Shown piece after piece: positions 40,360 through 56,070 of a stretch of 64,000 nt of DNA; within the stretch, counting starts at the first letter, position 1; the number at the start of each line of letters is the position of its first letter. The stretch is from NCBI RefSeq assembly GCF_011386835.1, contig NC_088801.1, forward strand, positions 20,446,824 through 20,510,823, in the 5' to 3' direction. This stretch comes from Chrysemys picta bellii (lineage: Eukaryota; Chordata; Testudines; Emydidae). The notes under the pieces are model-generated. The model did not search any database. It was not told the origin of the DNA and saw only the letters and a program-made list of their open reading frames with translations. Both the position numbers and the translations under genes were made by a program.

Positions 40360-40955
40360 CTACACTCTTCCTCCAAAGTTTACAGCAGTGAGATCCAGGG
40401 TTTGGTTTGGGGGCCATCTATAAAAGTTAGATCGTTTGTAATCGTGTGACCCTAAGAGCATCCCTATGCCAGAAGGCAAGAGGCTTGCTGGTGTCCAGCA
40501 GTGAGTTTCAGCTGGCCTGACTAGTCCAGTGTACCTAATTCACTGTTGTCAGAAGCTGTATCTAAAAGATGTCATGCAAGGTATCAAATGCAAACTGGTA
40601 ATATGCTGGCCCTTAATATTATTGTGTGGTGCATATACGGAGGATGTATGGAAAAGTACAAATATGTGCTGAAAACTACGTTCTTAAAATATGTGGCAGG
40701 CAGGGCATAAATTACCCCTCTCTAGACAAAGGACTGTGGTTCTGCCCGCTTGAGTCTCTCTCCTATGTAAATGAAACCAGGGGTGGCCAAAGACAATGGG
40801 TATTGGAGATTGCAGGAAGATCATTTATATTGTAAAAATCACCAGTAGGAGAGGAATCAACATAGAATTTACACCAGATAGTCTGGCATCTACACCCAGC
40901 AGGGGAAAGGTACTTTATCCAGGGACATGGTTCAGAGGAAAACATTTCAAAGGGC

Positions 40956-41236
40956 TTGTCTATACTTACGCGCTGGTTCGGCGGCAGGCAATCGAACTTC
41001 TGGGTTCGATTTATCGCGTCTTGTCTGGACGTGATAAATCGAACCCAGAAGTGCTCCCTGTCGACTCCGGTAATCCTGCTTGGCGCGAGGAGTACGCGGA
41101 GTCGACGGGGGAGCCTGCCTGCCGCGTCTGGACCGCGGTAAATTCGAACTAAGGTACGTCGACTTCAGCTACGTTATTCACGTAGTTGAAGTTGCGTATC
41201 TTTGTTTGAATTGGGGGGTTAGTGTAGACCAGGCCA
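40956..41236. mobile_element. Foldback element, GGGCTTGTCTATACTTA ends (nested copy 1)
   Basis: About 280 bp with ends GGGCTTGTCTATACTTA and, on the other strand, GGCCTGGTCTACACTAA. It carries internal inverted blocks: CTTCTGGGTTCGATTTATCG against CGATAAATCGAACCCAGAAG-type sequence, and GTCGAC sites. Both this copy and the next are flanked by aaa on each side, so a short duplication is possible. Overlapping ORFs here are by-products. Confidence 0.8.
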
Positions 41237-41673
41237 AAGGTTTACTAAACTATGAAGAATGGGCCAGGGTGAACCTGTGAATTATCCTTCACCTAAGGAG
41301 TCCAAGAAACCAAGCATTTCGTGCTCTGTATGTTGGGTCCTGGCAAAAAGTCTCGCCAGTAAGACTGGAAGAAAGACTATGGTGGGAAAAACTGCTTTGA
41401 ACAAAAGACTAGTTTGTTAAGACGAGTTTTATTCTTAGAAGGGTATTTTTACTTTTGTTTGTTTGTAACCATTTCTATCCTTATTTCTTATTCTTGGTAT
41501 CACTTAAACCTATGTCCTTTTGTTAATAAACTTGTTTTACTTTTACCATAAACCAACTCAGGGCTTTGACTGAAGTGGAGGGTTTGTCAACCCCAGTTAT
41601 GTTAATAAGCTGCTGCGTATTGTCACTTTAAAGGAGCAGTGAACTTGATAAGGTTTTGTGGGTTTTACAGAAA

Positions 41674-41968
41674 GGGTACATCTATACTTACCTCCAGGTT
41701 CGACGGTAAGCAATCGATCTTCTGGGATCGATTTATCACGTCTTGTCTAGACGCGATCAATTGATCCCGGAAGTGCTCGCCGTCGACGCCGGTACTCCTG
41801 CTCCGTGAGAGGAGTAAACGGAGTCGACGGGGGAGCCTGCCTGCCGCGTGTGGATCCGCGGTAAGTACCTTGTAGTTCGAACTAAGGTACTTCGACTTCA
41901 GGTACCTTATTCACGTAGCTGAAGTTGCGTATCTTAGTTCGAACTGGGGGGTTAGTGTGGACCAGCCC
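41674..41968. mobile_element. Foldback element, same family (nested copy 2)
   Basis: About 295 bp, collinear with the copy at 40956: GGGTACATCTATACTTACCT at the start, the block GACGGGGGAGCCTGCCTGCC in the middle and TTAGTGTGGACCAGCCC at the end. It sits 440 bp from copy 1 in the same orientation, in the same host repeat. Confidence 0.8.
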
Positions 41969-42165
41969 AAAGAGGGGCTGAGCACAGCAGAGAAGGATTC
42001 ACTGATGCACTGGAGTTCACTGATTGTTACTTGCTAGGCATGGTTTGGACTGGCAGAGTCTTGAAGAGTTTGCTGGCAAGGCAGACAAGATGGAGTGTTG
42101 CTGAAGCTGAGAGGGTCACAGTGGATCACATTCTGGGAACCCCGGCAGGCAGTCACACCGTGCAA

Positions 42166-42828
42166 TTTCTAGACATCACAGGATCTTGAAGATCCTCCTC
42201 CCCCCCACCCCCCCAAAAAAATAGCCATGAAAGAGGGTGGTAACTAAAAGCATTGTAGAAAGCATTTAAGCAGGGCTTTGTCAAAAGTGAATGCTCCATG
42301 ATTCAATTTACTAACTACTTTTTCTTCTCACCTTATCCCAAGAATCACACTCTAGCAGGTAGTTTCTAGGTTAGGTTACTTGTCATAGCTGTTATGTGGT
42401 GATAACCATATTTGTCCACGTTTTATTCCAATACATACCACCTTTGGTTTCCTTAAAAATTAATTGATAACTATTTCCTTACTTTTCAATGAGAATACAA
42501 CAATAAGCTCTCAGGTTGGTTTTTTCCCTCCTGCCAGACCTTCCACTCCTTATGTAGGCAACAGCTGGAATCCAAGGGAGTTCAGGTGTAAATTAAGTCA
42601 GTGGGAGTTTGATTTGAGTAAAGGCTGAAAGTTCAGGGCCAAATATATTTTGAAGGGCTAGCGCCCTTCTAACTTTATGTTCATGTGTGTGCTCTCCCTC
42701 CCTCTCTCTCTCTCTCCTTGATAGCAATCTCACAAGGAGTCTGTATGTAAATGAAGATAACTTTCTTTCCTTTTTTCCCCTTCCATTGACGCTTCTGCCT
42801 CACTTTTCCTCCCTTAACTTTCTTATGC
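42166..42828. other. VWDE intron, unassigned
   Basis: No large element seen. 42570-42640 is another short piece of the dispersed palindromic type (AAGTCAGTGGGAGTTTGATT). Confidence 0.3.
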
Positions 42829-43137
42829 CTGGTCTACACTGGGGGGGGGGGGGGGGGGAGAAGGGGGATCAATCTAAGTTATGCAACTTCAGCTCTGTGA
42901 ATAATATAGCTGAAGTTGACGTACTTAGACCTACTCACTGTGGTGTCTTCACTGCGGTGAGTCGACTGCTGCCACTCCCCCGTCGACTCTGCCTGTGCCT
43001 CTTGCAGCGGTGGAGTACAGGAGTTGACGGGAGAGCACTCAGGGGTTCATTTATCACGTCTAGACTAGATGCGATAAATCGACCCCAGCTGGATTGATCG
43101 CTGCCCAACGATCCGGTGGGTAGTATAGCCATACCCT
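42829..43137. mobile_element. Foldback element related to 40956, opposite orientation, with an 18-G run
   Basis: Starts CCTGGTCTACACT followed by 18 G at 42841-42858 and ends AGTATAGCCATACCCTGA. The interior shares GTCGACTCTGCCTG and ATCACGTCTAGACTAGATGC-type blocks with the copies at 40956 and 41674 but runs the other way. The third family member within 2.2 kb. Confidence 0.7.
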
Positions 43138-45432
43138 GAACTAGAATTCCATTTTCATACTCATTAGGCAGAATTCAACATTTATTAATTTTAACTAGTT
43201 TTGATCTTTTTTAGTCCCACCCCTAAGCCTCTGTGGAAGAGCGCCATTTTCAAAATAGCAAGCAAAAAAGTTACAGCATCTCATAGGGAAACTAAATAAA
43301 TGATCAGACACTAGGGAGCAAACTGAATTATCCTGATCCTCTTGGGCACTAATATGACTTTGAAAAGACTCAGTTTTTCTTTTTTCTTACAAAATGTCTA
43401 ACACACTGACCCACAGACAATGGGGTTTATTGGCTTTACATCTGCATTAGGAACCAGCCTTTACTTTACAATTGCCATCCTAGATGTGCAAGCTCCTGAA
43501 TGTGATTGTCAGAAGAAACTCTGCATTCTGTTTCTCGTTCATTTTAATCAAAAAGGATATATTGCTATTAGAGGAAAACATCCTGTATTATAACACTATC
43601 CTGAACACAGGACAAATGGCAATCAATAAGTAAGACTTTGGGCTTGATCCTGCTCCCACTGACATCAATAGGAAAACTCTCATGCTCTTCTGTGAGAGCA
43701 GAAGCACAGAAACCACACAGTGAGGTTATCAAATCCTATAAAGAGTCTGATATGAGACAAATTGCTGGCAATGCAGGGCACTGTTATCAGAACTAAAAAC
43801 CCACTGCCATATTCTTTATGTTAAGTTAGGTTTACTAAGGTTAAGATAAACCTTTATTGGAGCTGATGATTCAGGTTTGGAAAAAGGGATGATCACATGC
43901 AACATCTCAGGTGAAGAGTGATTTTAGTGGAGCAAGAAACATAAATGTAGGAATTAAAATCACAGACCTAGACAATGCTCACACCATCACACTGATATAG
44001 ACAATTCTTTTTCCTGTATAGTCATTGGTTGCCAGAACAAGCAAGATGATACATAGGAACTCTGTTCCCTATAACAGCTATTCCTCTCCTGCAGCATTAG
44101 TGCCAGCTGACACTATATACTTACCACCAACAACTTCCATTATCCCTTTTTAAATCTCAACCTCTATAGCAGCTCCCTTAAAATGTAACACTCTCAAGCA
44201 AAATATTCCTGCTATGCAAAGCCAAAGGAGCCCTGAGGCAAAGTGAAGCACAGGGCATGCTTTCCTACAGCTGCAGATGATATAAGTAACCCAGAATATC
44301 TATTTGTTCAAACAGTCACAGTATTAGTCAGTGATAACTAATAATTCCTGATCAATTTGAAGTTAGTAATAGAAATCAGTTGTTGCCCGTAGAATCTGAC
44401 TGATGGTGTGAAGGAGCAGACAAAAAACTCTTCATCATGAACCTAACACTGCAGGTTAAGAACTTCTGATACATTCACCCCATTACACCTGGTATCCCCT
44501 TCATTGTTTATATCCCCTTCTGATGGATTACGGTATTGCTCAAATAGCCCAGACTTTAAAGCTACCCTAGGAAACAAGAGTTTAGTTATGACAGAGACGA
44601 TATTAAATCAGTTCCCTGAAATCTTGACAATGACAAACCCTTTAAATGTAGGATGTTTTAGGAGAACACTGCAGCAACTGAAGGACTGGGCACTAGCCTT
44701 TCCTGAAAACGATCATGCAGAGCCTATTTAGCTCTTGTGCAGTAATTACTGTCATCGCTGATCTCGAATCAAGTTGGTGATAAGGAGACAGAGCCCTGCA
44801 CAGCTGTGCTGACTGGGAGATATACTTTTCAAGACAACTTTGGGTTTCTTTGCCCTGCAGAGGCTGAGAAAATTGACCTGAATGATACATCCCACTTCTA
44901 GATGGAAGGCAGAAAGTAATCCCAAGCAATAATGTCTATTCTGGCAGGCCAAGCAAATGTGTCAGGATATATCTTACAGGTGATGCTTACAGAAGAATGA
45001 ATGTAAGTGGTAAGGAGGCAGGACAACACCCATTCTGAGATGCACACTTAAAATAATTCCTTTAAATCAGAGTAATAAATCTGCTTTTTTAAAAAAAACA
45101 TGATTTATAAATCTGCAAACAGTGACAGTTCCTTAAAACTGTCAATTTGGTTTTCAGGTGGCTTCTTTAGGAAATCTTAGTGCAGTTTTATCTTTCTGGT
45201 TACTTTTCTAATGTTTTTGGGAGCAGGGGTTTTGACTGGTCACAGTGTAGCCTCTTGCACATGCACATGTGATTTTAATGTGTTTCCCCATTTCTGCTTA
45301 GTTTTTATCTTGATTTGCTACAGCATTCACAAAAACCAGGAGTGAGAACAGAAGAGGCATGACAGTAAGACTTCGTAGTGTGGGACAGCTTCAAAAATAA
45401 CTCTGATGTCATGTCTTGTTATGAAATGCAGA
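43138..45432. other. VWDE intron, unassigned
   Basis: Mostly AT-rich. 43640-43690 is a dispersed short palindromic piece (GGGCTTGATCCTGCTCCCAC ... AATAGGAAAACTCTC). No gene. Confidence 0.3.
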
Positions 45433-45556
45433 TAGGGTGACCAGATGTCCTGATTTTATAGGGACAGTCCCGATTTTTGGGTCATTTTCTTATATAGGCT
45501 CCTATTACCCCCCCACCCCCGTCCCGATTTTTCACATTTGCTGTCTGGTCACCCTA
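45433..45556. mobile_element. hAT-type foldback, TAGGGTGACCAG family (copy 2)
   Basis: A 124-bp element with ends TAGGGTGACCAGATG and CTGTCTGGTCACCCTA. It is flanked by perfect 8-bp duplications aatgcaga (45425-45432 and 45557-45564). Same family as 27803-27923, opposite orientation. In the large VWDE intron. Confidence 0.95.
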
Positions 45557-48500
45557 AATGCAGATGGAAGCAAAGAACTCAGGTGGGTGGAAAATGAAAC
45601 CAACATATTTGAATGTGGTGGGGATCAGTGTTAAAACTGGAATTTTGAATTCTTTGGGTATGAGTATCACATGCATTGCCTGTTACTAGAAAAACTGGAG
45701 AGAGTGTCTGTTCTGGTAACAAGAATATCTGAATGATGCCACCTTGAATTTCACAGAAATAACACTGTCCTTTTCCCTATGAGAGGAATTGAAGGGCCAA
45801 ATCTCTGGGTGGGGTAAGTTGGCATAGCTCCATTGACCAGCTGAGGATCTGGCTCACCGTCTCTCTAGATAAGTCTCTCTCAGGTAAGCTGCCCAAAGGA
45901 ACATTTTCCTGATTGCAGTGAGGAAGACCTTGGCTGGATGCTTCCATACTCCAAATACAGCCTTGAGCTGGTTGCATGCCATTTTCACCTTTGACTCTAT
46001 CCCAAACTGGTGTGTTTTGGCTATTGTGTCATTATTTTGGATTTACTGTCCTGACACTAACTGAAGTCCAGTTCAGGTAAAAGTGTCATTCTGCCCTTTA
46101 TTGGTATACCAACAGAATCTCAGCAGATCGCTAGGTAGACAGATATAACAATATATCTGTCTCTATGAAGGTCCCAATGCAAACAGCCCTTGAGAGCATG
46201 TTATGGATTTGGGACACTGAGGACTTTTGTCCTTTTATTCCTCTGAAGGATAGCATAGCCCTAGTTTTGCACGAGTCTAAAGTTTTAGATGTATGTGTTG
46301 CTGAGCTTTTTTATGCACATTGATTTGGCTTTAATAAGATAACTAATTTTATGCCTAAATAATGTAAAACAAACAACTCAGTTCTACCTTGGGATGGTGG
46401 GGCCACAACAAGAATGTAAAACCACACAAATCTTGCTAAGAACACTTTTTTTGTGTGTGTGGCATAAAGATTGCCTTTTATGGACCCAACATGGTCATAC
46501 CATTCAGAAGAGCATCCAAACTCTTGGATGCTCATCCAAACCAAACCCTTGTGAGGACTGTGCATCGCTAGCTCTAGCCTTGCATGTCTTCCTGACAGAG
46601 CTGCTAACCACTTTCTCAATAAATGATCTTTCTGTATGGTGAAAGTAATCTTGTGGAATGCTCTAAGGGATGCACTCCAGGAGAACAAATTGCTATAAGA
46701 CACAGAGGCAGCTGCAAATGTAATTGGGATGGGTGTGGTGACAGTTGTTTGCATCCCTAATATCCTCATCCTTCTACACAGCTGTGGTTACACCTAGCTG
46801 GTGCTAGAGCCATACTGATGTGTGCGATATAAATATGATTATTTGAAATACAAACATTATGGATTAGAAAAACTTTAAGTAAATGAACAGCTGTGTGACC
46901 CGGGCTATTAAAAATGGGAACGATATTGAGATACTGAATGACCAAGGTGATGCAATGGAAACCTGGACTAGGAAGAGAAATGAGCATTCATGTCAATATA
47001 TAATATATTGAAAGTCTGTTGCATATTCGTCAATGTTCTCAGCTCGTTAATTGTAGTTTGTTACCTGGCAAGGCTGACCATGCTCTGTCTCTAGCAGTCT
47101 CCTTCTGAGGCAGACAAGTTGATTTCCAGTGAGCTTACTGTGTGCAAAGCTCTTGAATAAGAACTTACACCTAGGTCTTGTCTGCTCTGCCTGGATATTA
47201 ATGATCCCATGGTCATTTTAATAGGGGTAGGGGATTTCCCCCTAACCGTCCATGTCCCTTATTCTTCAATATATTAATTGTCTGTTTACCAGCTGGCAGT
47301 TTCCCTCGAGGTATTTTCATTTCAGTGGTAATGGGCTGCCTATATGTATGTAGTTTATGTTGTGTTATGTGATCCTTCAGAACGAAAGGCACTATATACA
47401 TAGTGTGTGTACGTGCAGGTGCACATGTGTAAATTATACATCTATTGATTTTAAATTGATTATTCCACTAGGAGCTGCCAACAATAGAGGTTATGGGCAA
47501 AAAAAACCAAGTTTACACTGTTGCAAATTGCATTGACTTCAGTGTCACTGCATCACTGTATCTTAAATAGAATACAATGATACTTGTTCTGTCTTTGCAG
47601 ACTTTTAATGTATAATATGTGGAATATCAAGGTGTATTCTCTGCACAGCTTTTATTCCCATTTTGTTATAAGTCTTAGGTTTGAAGAAATTTCCCCTTCA
47701 TTGTAGACTTTCTATTTCATTAAGTCATTGAGGCATTGTGGAAATGAGTATATAATTTGTTTTGTTCAGCAGCTTTCTTGTCATGCATGAATAAGAGGTG
47801 ACAGAAGATTCTCCTATACATTTATGTTTTCCTCTGTTGATTGGTTTTGCAGCTTTTGTGCGTACATTATGACCAGTGAGTTAGACATGTTTTCATTGCT
47901 GTGAGTGGGCTAAGCCTTTGTTGATGCTTGCTGCAACTCAATTTATTTTCTTCCGTGCAAAGAAAAAGAAAATACAGGCAATGTTGACCTCTGGTAGGTG
48001 TACAGCATGAGTATAGGAAGTTTTATTGTCTTTAATATGTTTTCTCTGTTATGCTTTCACTTTAAGAATAAATGTGCTTGGTTAGAAAGAGCTATGTGGT
48101 AACTGGTGACAGCTGGCAATTAAAGCTGATCATAGCCTTCAAAGAGAAAGCAGAGTGCAGACACTGTCCTGTTTAGGCAATCGGGTTGGCTGGTTTTATT
48201 TGCAAACATTGGATCAAATTCTAGAGTCCTTACTCAAGTAAAATTCACATAGAAGTCAGTGGATGTTTTGCCTGTAGAATGAGTAAACACTGAGTAAGGA
48301 CTTTTGGCCTATTATTCAGCATATACTTTAACTCCTACCCAGGTGGATTCTTGCACACATTGATATATACAGATTAAGGGACAGCTTCCTCCCGTAGATG
48401 CTCAGAATTCCTATTAAAGTCAATGTAAACAACCACATCTGTAGATCTGAGAACAAAATGTTTAGTAAGGGCTTTTGCCACATACCGTGAATAAGGGGCA

Positions 48501-50686
48501 GCACATAGCATTGCTGCCCCAAGAGCAGACAGCAATGAGATTGTGAGCCTCAGATGCAAACTGGTCCCCGTTCTCTTCTTTGCTCTGGGGAATCCTATAT
48601 CTGGCTCCCCTCCACCCACATCAGTGACAACGATTGTTCCCCTCCCTCCTAGCAGCACTGCAGAGATTGTTCTCCCTCGTGTGCTGTGACCTATGATATG
48701 AGTATCTGGGACAAGGGAGTAAGGTGGTCCCTTATGCTAATTTACTCTCCTGCAGAGTAAGTCGGAGGAGTCACAACTGAGCCCCCATTTCCTTTTCCTC
48801 TGTCCCAGTGACACAGTGTTCAGTCAGTTGTGCCTAATGAATGGAGATATTCCTGACAATATACTACAAATTGTCAAAAAAATGACTTGGTGCAGGTATA
48901 ATTTGGTAAACTACCTGCCTCTACAATCTATAGGGCTCCAATTTACAGAGGCCCACGTGGAAAGCATGCGATACAGTAAATGAGTGATTTGCACAATATT
49001 ACAGTGGTTGGCAAAAGGCTATTTCACAAACCCACAAGTTCACATTTCCAAATTAGTTTGCCTATAGCTCTCAGACAAGCAACGTCCTCATGGTATCAAG
49101 AGGGGAGGAAAGCAAAGTTGGAAGAATAACACTGAGTTATATTGTATGCAGTGTTTTGACAATAAATCCTGCCTGCAGGAACTATTAGAGTGAAAAAAAA
49201 GTTGTCTACAAAGATTGGGACCCAAACATGCAAAAACCCATCTTCATTGTGATGACTCGTGGTTATGGGTTTGCAGAGTTGAGCCCCAATTTTTCTACCA
49301 GACTTCATGAAAGAATTAGAAATGTGCAGAATTTTGGGGTGTCTCTATATTTTTAAAAACCTGTCTGTCCAACCAGCTACCTAGATTTGACAAGTGGCAA
49401 CATGATGTACTGCTAAGAGAGATATTAGAGTTTGGGTTGCTAATTTGTTTGGAGTTCCCAGGGTAGGGGTGGAAGAATGTTGTGTTGTTCTCAGATAATC
49501 TTTGCTGGCTGATGAGCTCCAGAGGGAGCGGTGTCCTTTTTTTGGTTCAGAAAGGAAAATGCCAGAAGTGAATTAGAGGGTAGCTTAAAAAGGATAAATG
49601 GAAATCTCTCTTTAAAGAAAAAATAGAGGATCAAGCCTTTTATTGGTTTTAATCACGCTAGCATTATTTTTAAAGTAAGCTATCCAAAACATAGGTAATA
49701 AATATCTGGAATCCTACAACATTTTCATTACTGTTAATTTCAGTAAGGTGTCAGTATGAATAGTGTTTAAAGCCCCCAGGAAGGAAGTGAAGTTCCAGGA
49801 TTGTTTTTACTTGGCACTTTCCTTAAAGGGAAATAGAACAAAGCATGAGTTGCTTTTCTTTATTACTGAAGCAGCTGTAAGTTTGTTTGATGTAAAGCCG
49901 ATCATGAAAGCTATTTTATTTAAAGGAACTGCCAGTGTTTGCCTCTTTATAGTGAGTAAGACTGATTGTACAGAATGGAATTCTCTTCCAGTGAGAATAC
50001 AAAGTTGCTACAGTTACTGATGCATAACTGTACATTTTGTTGTCAGGTCTGACATTTCCTCACTCTGTTTGTGGGTGTCTGGTTTGCATAATCACTCTGC
50101 GGTTGTCAGTAAACACAGGTGCAAATCCCTGTATTCCAGCTTTCAGCCAATCAGAACTGTGTGATTTACATAACTGTTGTCAGCTTAGACAAAGAACAAA
50201 CACACACTTGCAACTTGAATGTCTTTCCTTTTAAATTAAGGAAACAAGAAAGAAAAAGTCGGAGTGACGGAGGCATGGTGCATCCTCTCTGTTTAACAAA
50301 ATGGTACCTGTCAGGCAGACTCATTTAGAAATGCAAAGGTGTAGCACACAGGAAGTGAAATAATAAATTAGGTAACTATTCAAGCCATAAATAAACTTGC
50401 ATTTAATTTGCAAATATGTCCGCTCTGATTGGCTGCTATGTTCCCTCTCCTCTCGTTGTCCCCTTTTAGGGAAAATTTGAAGCTGCCAGCAATAAATAAG
50501 GCCACTTCCTTCTCAGTCCTTCACCTGAAATATTGACAAGAAAAGGAAAAATGCCCCAAAGCAGCGAAAACAAGGTGTGGAGGTGCCCAGAGGGAAAGTG
50601 TTCTCAACGCAACACTGTTTGGACTCATTTTCATCTTTGCCTCCAACCTTTCTTCTCTGTAGACTAGCAAGACCCTTGATTACATC
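45557..50686. other. VWDE intron, unassigned; one unexplained ORF
   Basis: No transposable element ends found. The minus strand has a 152-codon ORF at 46769-46311 without motifs I recognise. 48205-48300 resembles the dispersed short palindromes (ATTCACATAGAAGTCAGTGG). Otherwise AT-rich. Confidence 0.3.
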
Positions 50687-50922
50687 CAGGGGTGGTTCTA
50701 TGTATTTTGCCACCCCAAGCACGGCAGTCAGGTGGCTTTTGGTGGCATGCCTGCGGGAGGTCCGCCCGTCCCACACCTTCAGCGTACCCGCCGCTGAATT
50801 ACCACCAAAGCTGCAGGACTGGCGGACCTCCCGCAGGCATGCCGCCGAAGGCAGCCTGATTGCCGCCCCCACGGCGACCGGCACGCCGCCCGCCCCACGG
50901 CTGGTGCCTGGAGCTGCCCCTG
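50687..50922. mobile_element. hAT-type GC-rich foldback with perfect duplication
   Basis: A 236-bp element running from CAGGGGTGGTTCTATG to GGAGCTGCCCCTG, flanked by identical 8-bp attacatc (50679-50686 and 50923-50930). The interior holds inverted blocks around GCATGCCTGCGGGAGGTCCG and CGGACCTCCCGCAGGCATGC. ORFs of 123 and 134 codons overlapping it are by-products. Confidence 0.93.
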
Positions 50923-50930
50923 ATTACATC

Positions 50931-52439
50931 ACAAGAATACTGACTTCCCCAGCTTCTTTCAGTTATGAAGCGTGTGTGTGAGGGGAGCTTTAGTGAGCAC
51001 TAGAAAAGGGAAAGGCAGAAGAAAGGGGAAATGAAGCAATTTAATTTACATTCCAGCCCATTTAATCTGTTTTAGGGTTGAGTCTCTTTGCAGCTTTTTC
51101 TTATCTTACATTTACATTTTGACCGTTTAATTTAAAATTTCAGTGGCAATATTTCAGCATCTGAGTAATAATGGTACACTGGGTTAATGAACATCTTCGC
51201 TGCCAGCCTTAGAGTTTGTTCATTTGGGAGATGGTGGTTATCTAATCAGCAAGGAACTTCTTCATTTAAATAATTTGATTTAGAACCCTACTGTATATTC
51301 ATCTTGCTGGACACTGACATGTTTCAACTGATACAAATAATATTTCCTCCTAAAATTTCCCAGGTAGATACTCACTACACACAGACTAAGGGTAGGATAT
51401 CCTTTTCATATTAGTGTGACACTGGTGTAATTCTAATGGAACTATTCCTGATTTGCACTGGTGTAAGAGAAAGAATAAGGTCCTAGAAATAGATCTACTT
51501 TGAGAACTTGGGAGAAAACACCCTAGAAGCCTGGAAGAGTTTAACGTAACTCTGTTAGTTTATATTAAGGCTGTAAGGCATAATTAAAAGGACTTCATAT
51601 CCAATGGATGGTTTTCTCTTAGAAATTCTGGTGATGTCATAATTCCTAATTTTGGTTGAACTATCTTTGCACCAATCAATGTGTTCTCACACATTCCAGA
51701 AGTACTGATGGCATTTAAGCCAGCAAGGAGGCAATTTTCTCACCTGGCACAACTGACTTCAAACCGACACGCATGTAGGTCTTGATAGTCTGCAATTGGG
51801 AATTGTTACATCACTAACTCCTCAATTAACTTATTTTCTAGTAACTCATTACAGCCTTTCTATTGCCATACAGTATTCCTTTCCCCTCATTCTTTGTGTG
51901 AGGATATCCACTGGCTCTGTGCAATTACTATAGCAAGTAATAAATCCTGAAAGAAATAAAAAATCCTCACCCGGGGCACAGATGGATTATATCCTCATCT
52001 CAGAGGCAAACAGAAAAGCCTGCCAAAGCTTTAGAAAACCCTCCCCACCAAACATTTATCTGTGATAGTGTAACTTTTGTGATGTGATCTTTCTCTTTTC
52101 TATTCAACCCCCTCCATATTCTTAGTCCCACCTTCCCATACACCACCTCCAATTAAATAGCCACTTTGAGTCACTGAAATGATGGAAGTTCTCCCAAAAT
52201 AAGACTCCTAAACACTCAAGAATATAGGCTGTAATCAGCACTAGGTTAAAGCATCAGAACAACAGGCAATCTAGCCACAGGAGCAACATCTCCTGGAATC
52301 ACGTGATGGTCAAATCTCACTGTTCATTTAATATTACAAATACTTCTAGTCCTCATAGCTGGAAAGGAAAATTAGGACATGTGATCTGTGTGTGACTGTA
52401 GGGATGTCAGCCTGAGTGTACAGGCAACCTGAAACAATA
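50931..52439. other. VWDE intron, unassigned
   Basis: Nothing recognised apart from a short piece at 51405-51480 (GTGTGACACTGGTGTAATTC ... GCACTGGTGTAAGAG) of the dispersed type. Confidence 0.3.
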
Positions 52440-52640
52440 GCTCCAGTAGTAATAATATTTAGCTCTCATATAGTGCTTTTCATCTGTACATCTCAAAAGA
52501 GGTCAGTATCCTTATCCCCATTTTACAGATGGGGAAATTGAGATCACCCAGCAGGCCACTGGCTGGCAGAGCCAGGAATTGACCTCAGATCTCCTGAGTT
52601 CTAGTCAACTGCCCTGCCCACTGGGCTACACTGCCTCCCC
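52440..52640 (+). mobile_element. MIR/CORE-SINE, ancient
   Basis: About 200 bp in the sense of the MIR consensus as I remember it: AATAATATTTAGCTCTCATA, then TATCCCCATTTTACAGATGG (the CORE hallmark), GGCAGAGCCAGGAATTGACC, and GGGCTACACTGCCTCC at the 3' side. It is well preserved for so old a family. Confidence 0.8.
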
Positions 52641-52740
52641 AAAGGTATTAACTGCCTCCATGCATCTTAACTCTGAAACCTGTTGCAGTGGGGGCCTCCC
52701 AACGAAACCACCCCAGCAGATGATTTTTGGTGGGGGGAGG

Positions 52741-53131
52741 CAGGGGTGAAAGTGGGCCGGTACGGCATACTGGTAAGAAGCTGGTACTGGCCCGTATGCA
52801 GCCCACGTTAAAGCACCGATGCTACCAGCAGGGCCATCGATGGGGGAGGCAAAAGGGGCAACAACGTAAAAGCGCTTCCACAGCAGTTTTAATGTCACTT
52901 TAATGACAAAAGGGGCAGCTGCCCAAGGCCAGCGATTTAAAAGGGCCCGGGGCTCCGGCCGCTGCCGGGCCCTTTTAAAAAGCTGCGGGAGCCTCGGGGG
53001 CCAGGCAGTGTGGATGTACTGGCTGGGGGAAGCTAACCCCCAGCCCCGCCCCTTCTGCCCAAGGCCCTGCCCCTTCCAGGGCCGGAGCCGGCCCCCGTAC
53101 TGGTAAGAATTTAATATTACTTTTACCCCTG
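52741..53131. mobile_element. hAT-type foldback, CAGGGGTGAAAGT ends (copy 1)
   Basis: 391 bp from CAGGGGTGAAAGTGGGCC to TTACTTTTACCCCTG. Flanks gggggagg and ggggcaag agree at 6 of 8 positions. The interior is GC-rich and palindromic. Same family as 56071-56678. The 170-codon minus-strand ORF here is a by-product. Confidence 0.8.

Positions 53132-56070
<2,939 letters not shown>

Larger units (their letters stand above)
40360..42165 (+). mobile_element. LTR-like interspersed repeat containing two nested foldbacks
   Basis: Plus-strand counterpart of the repeat at 1362-2757. It contains GATGTCATGCAAGGTATCAA early, a segment GTTAATAAACTTGTTTTAC with AATAAA at 41524-41529, followed by AACTCAGGGCTTTGACTGAAGTG, and ends near a TCACAC at 42155. 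The foldbacks at 40956 and 41674 are inserted in it. Without them about 1.2 kb remains. It resembles the 3' part of an LTR element, but no pol coding or terminal repeats are visible. Confidence 0.4.

Noticed and set aside
40796..41280. 118-codon and smaller plus-strand ORFs.
   Set aside because: They cross into the foldback at 40956 and have no motif.
42687..43132. 136- and 65-codon ORFs.
   Set aside because: Low-complexity Ser/Leu tract plus the foldback at 42829; no motif.
50513..50981. ORFs of 123 and 134 codons on opposite strands.
   Set aside because: They overlap the hAT foldback at 50687-50922, which has a perfect duplication.
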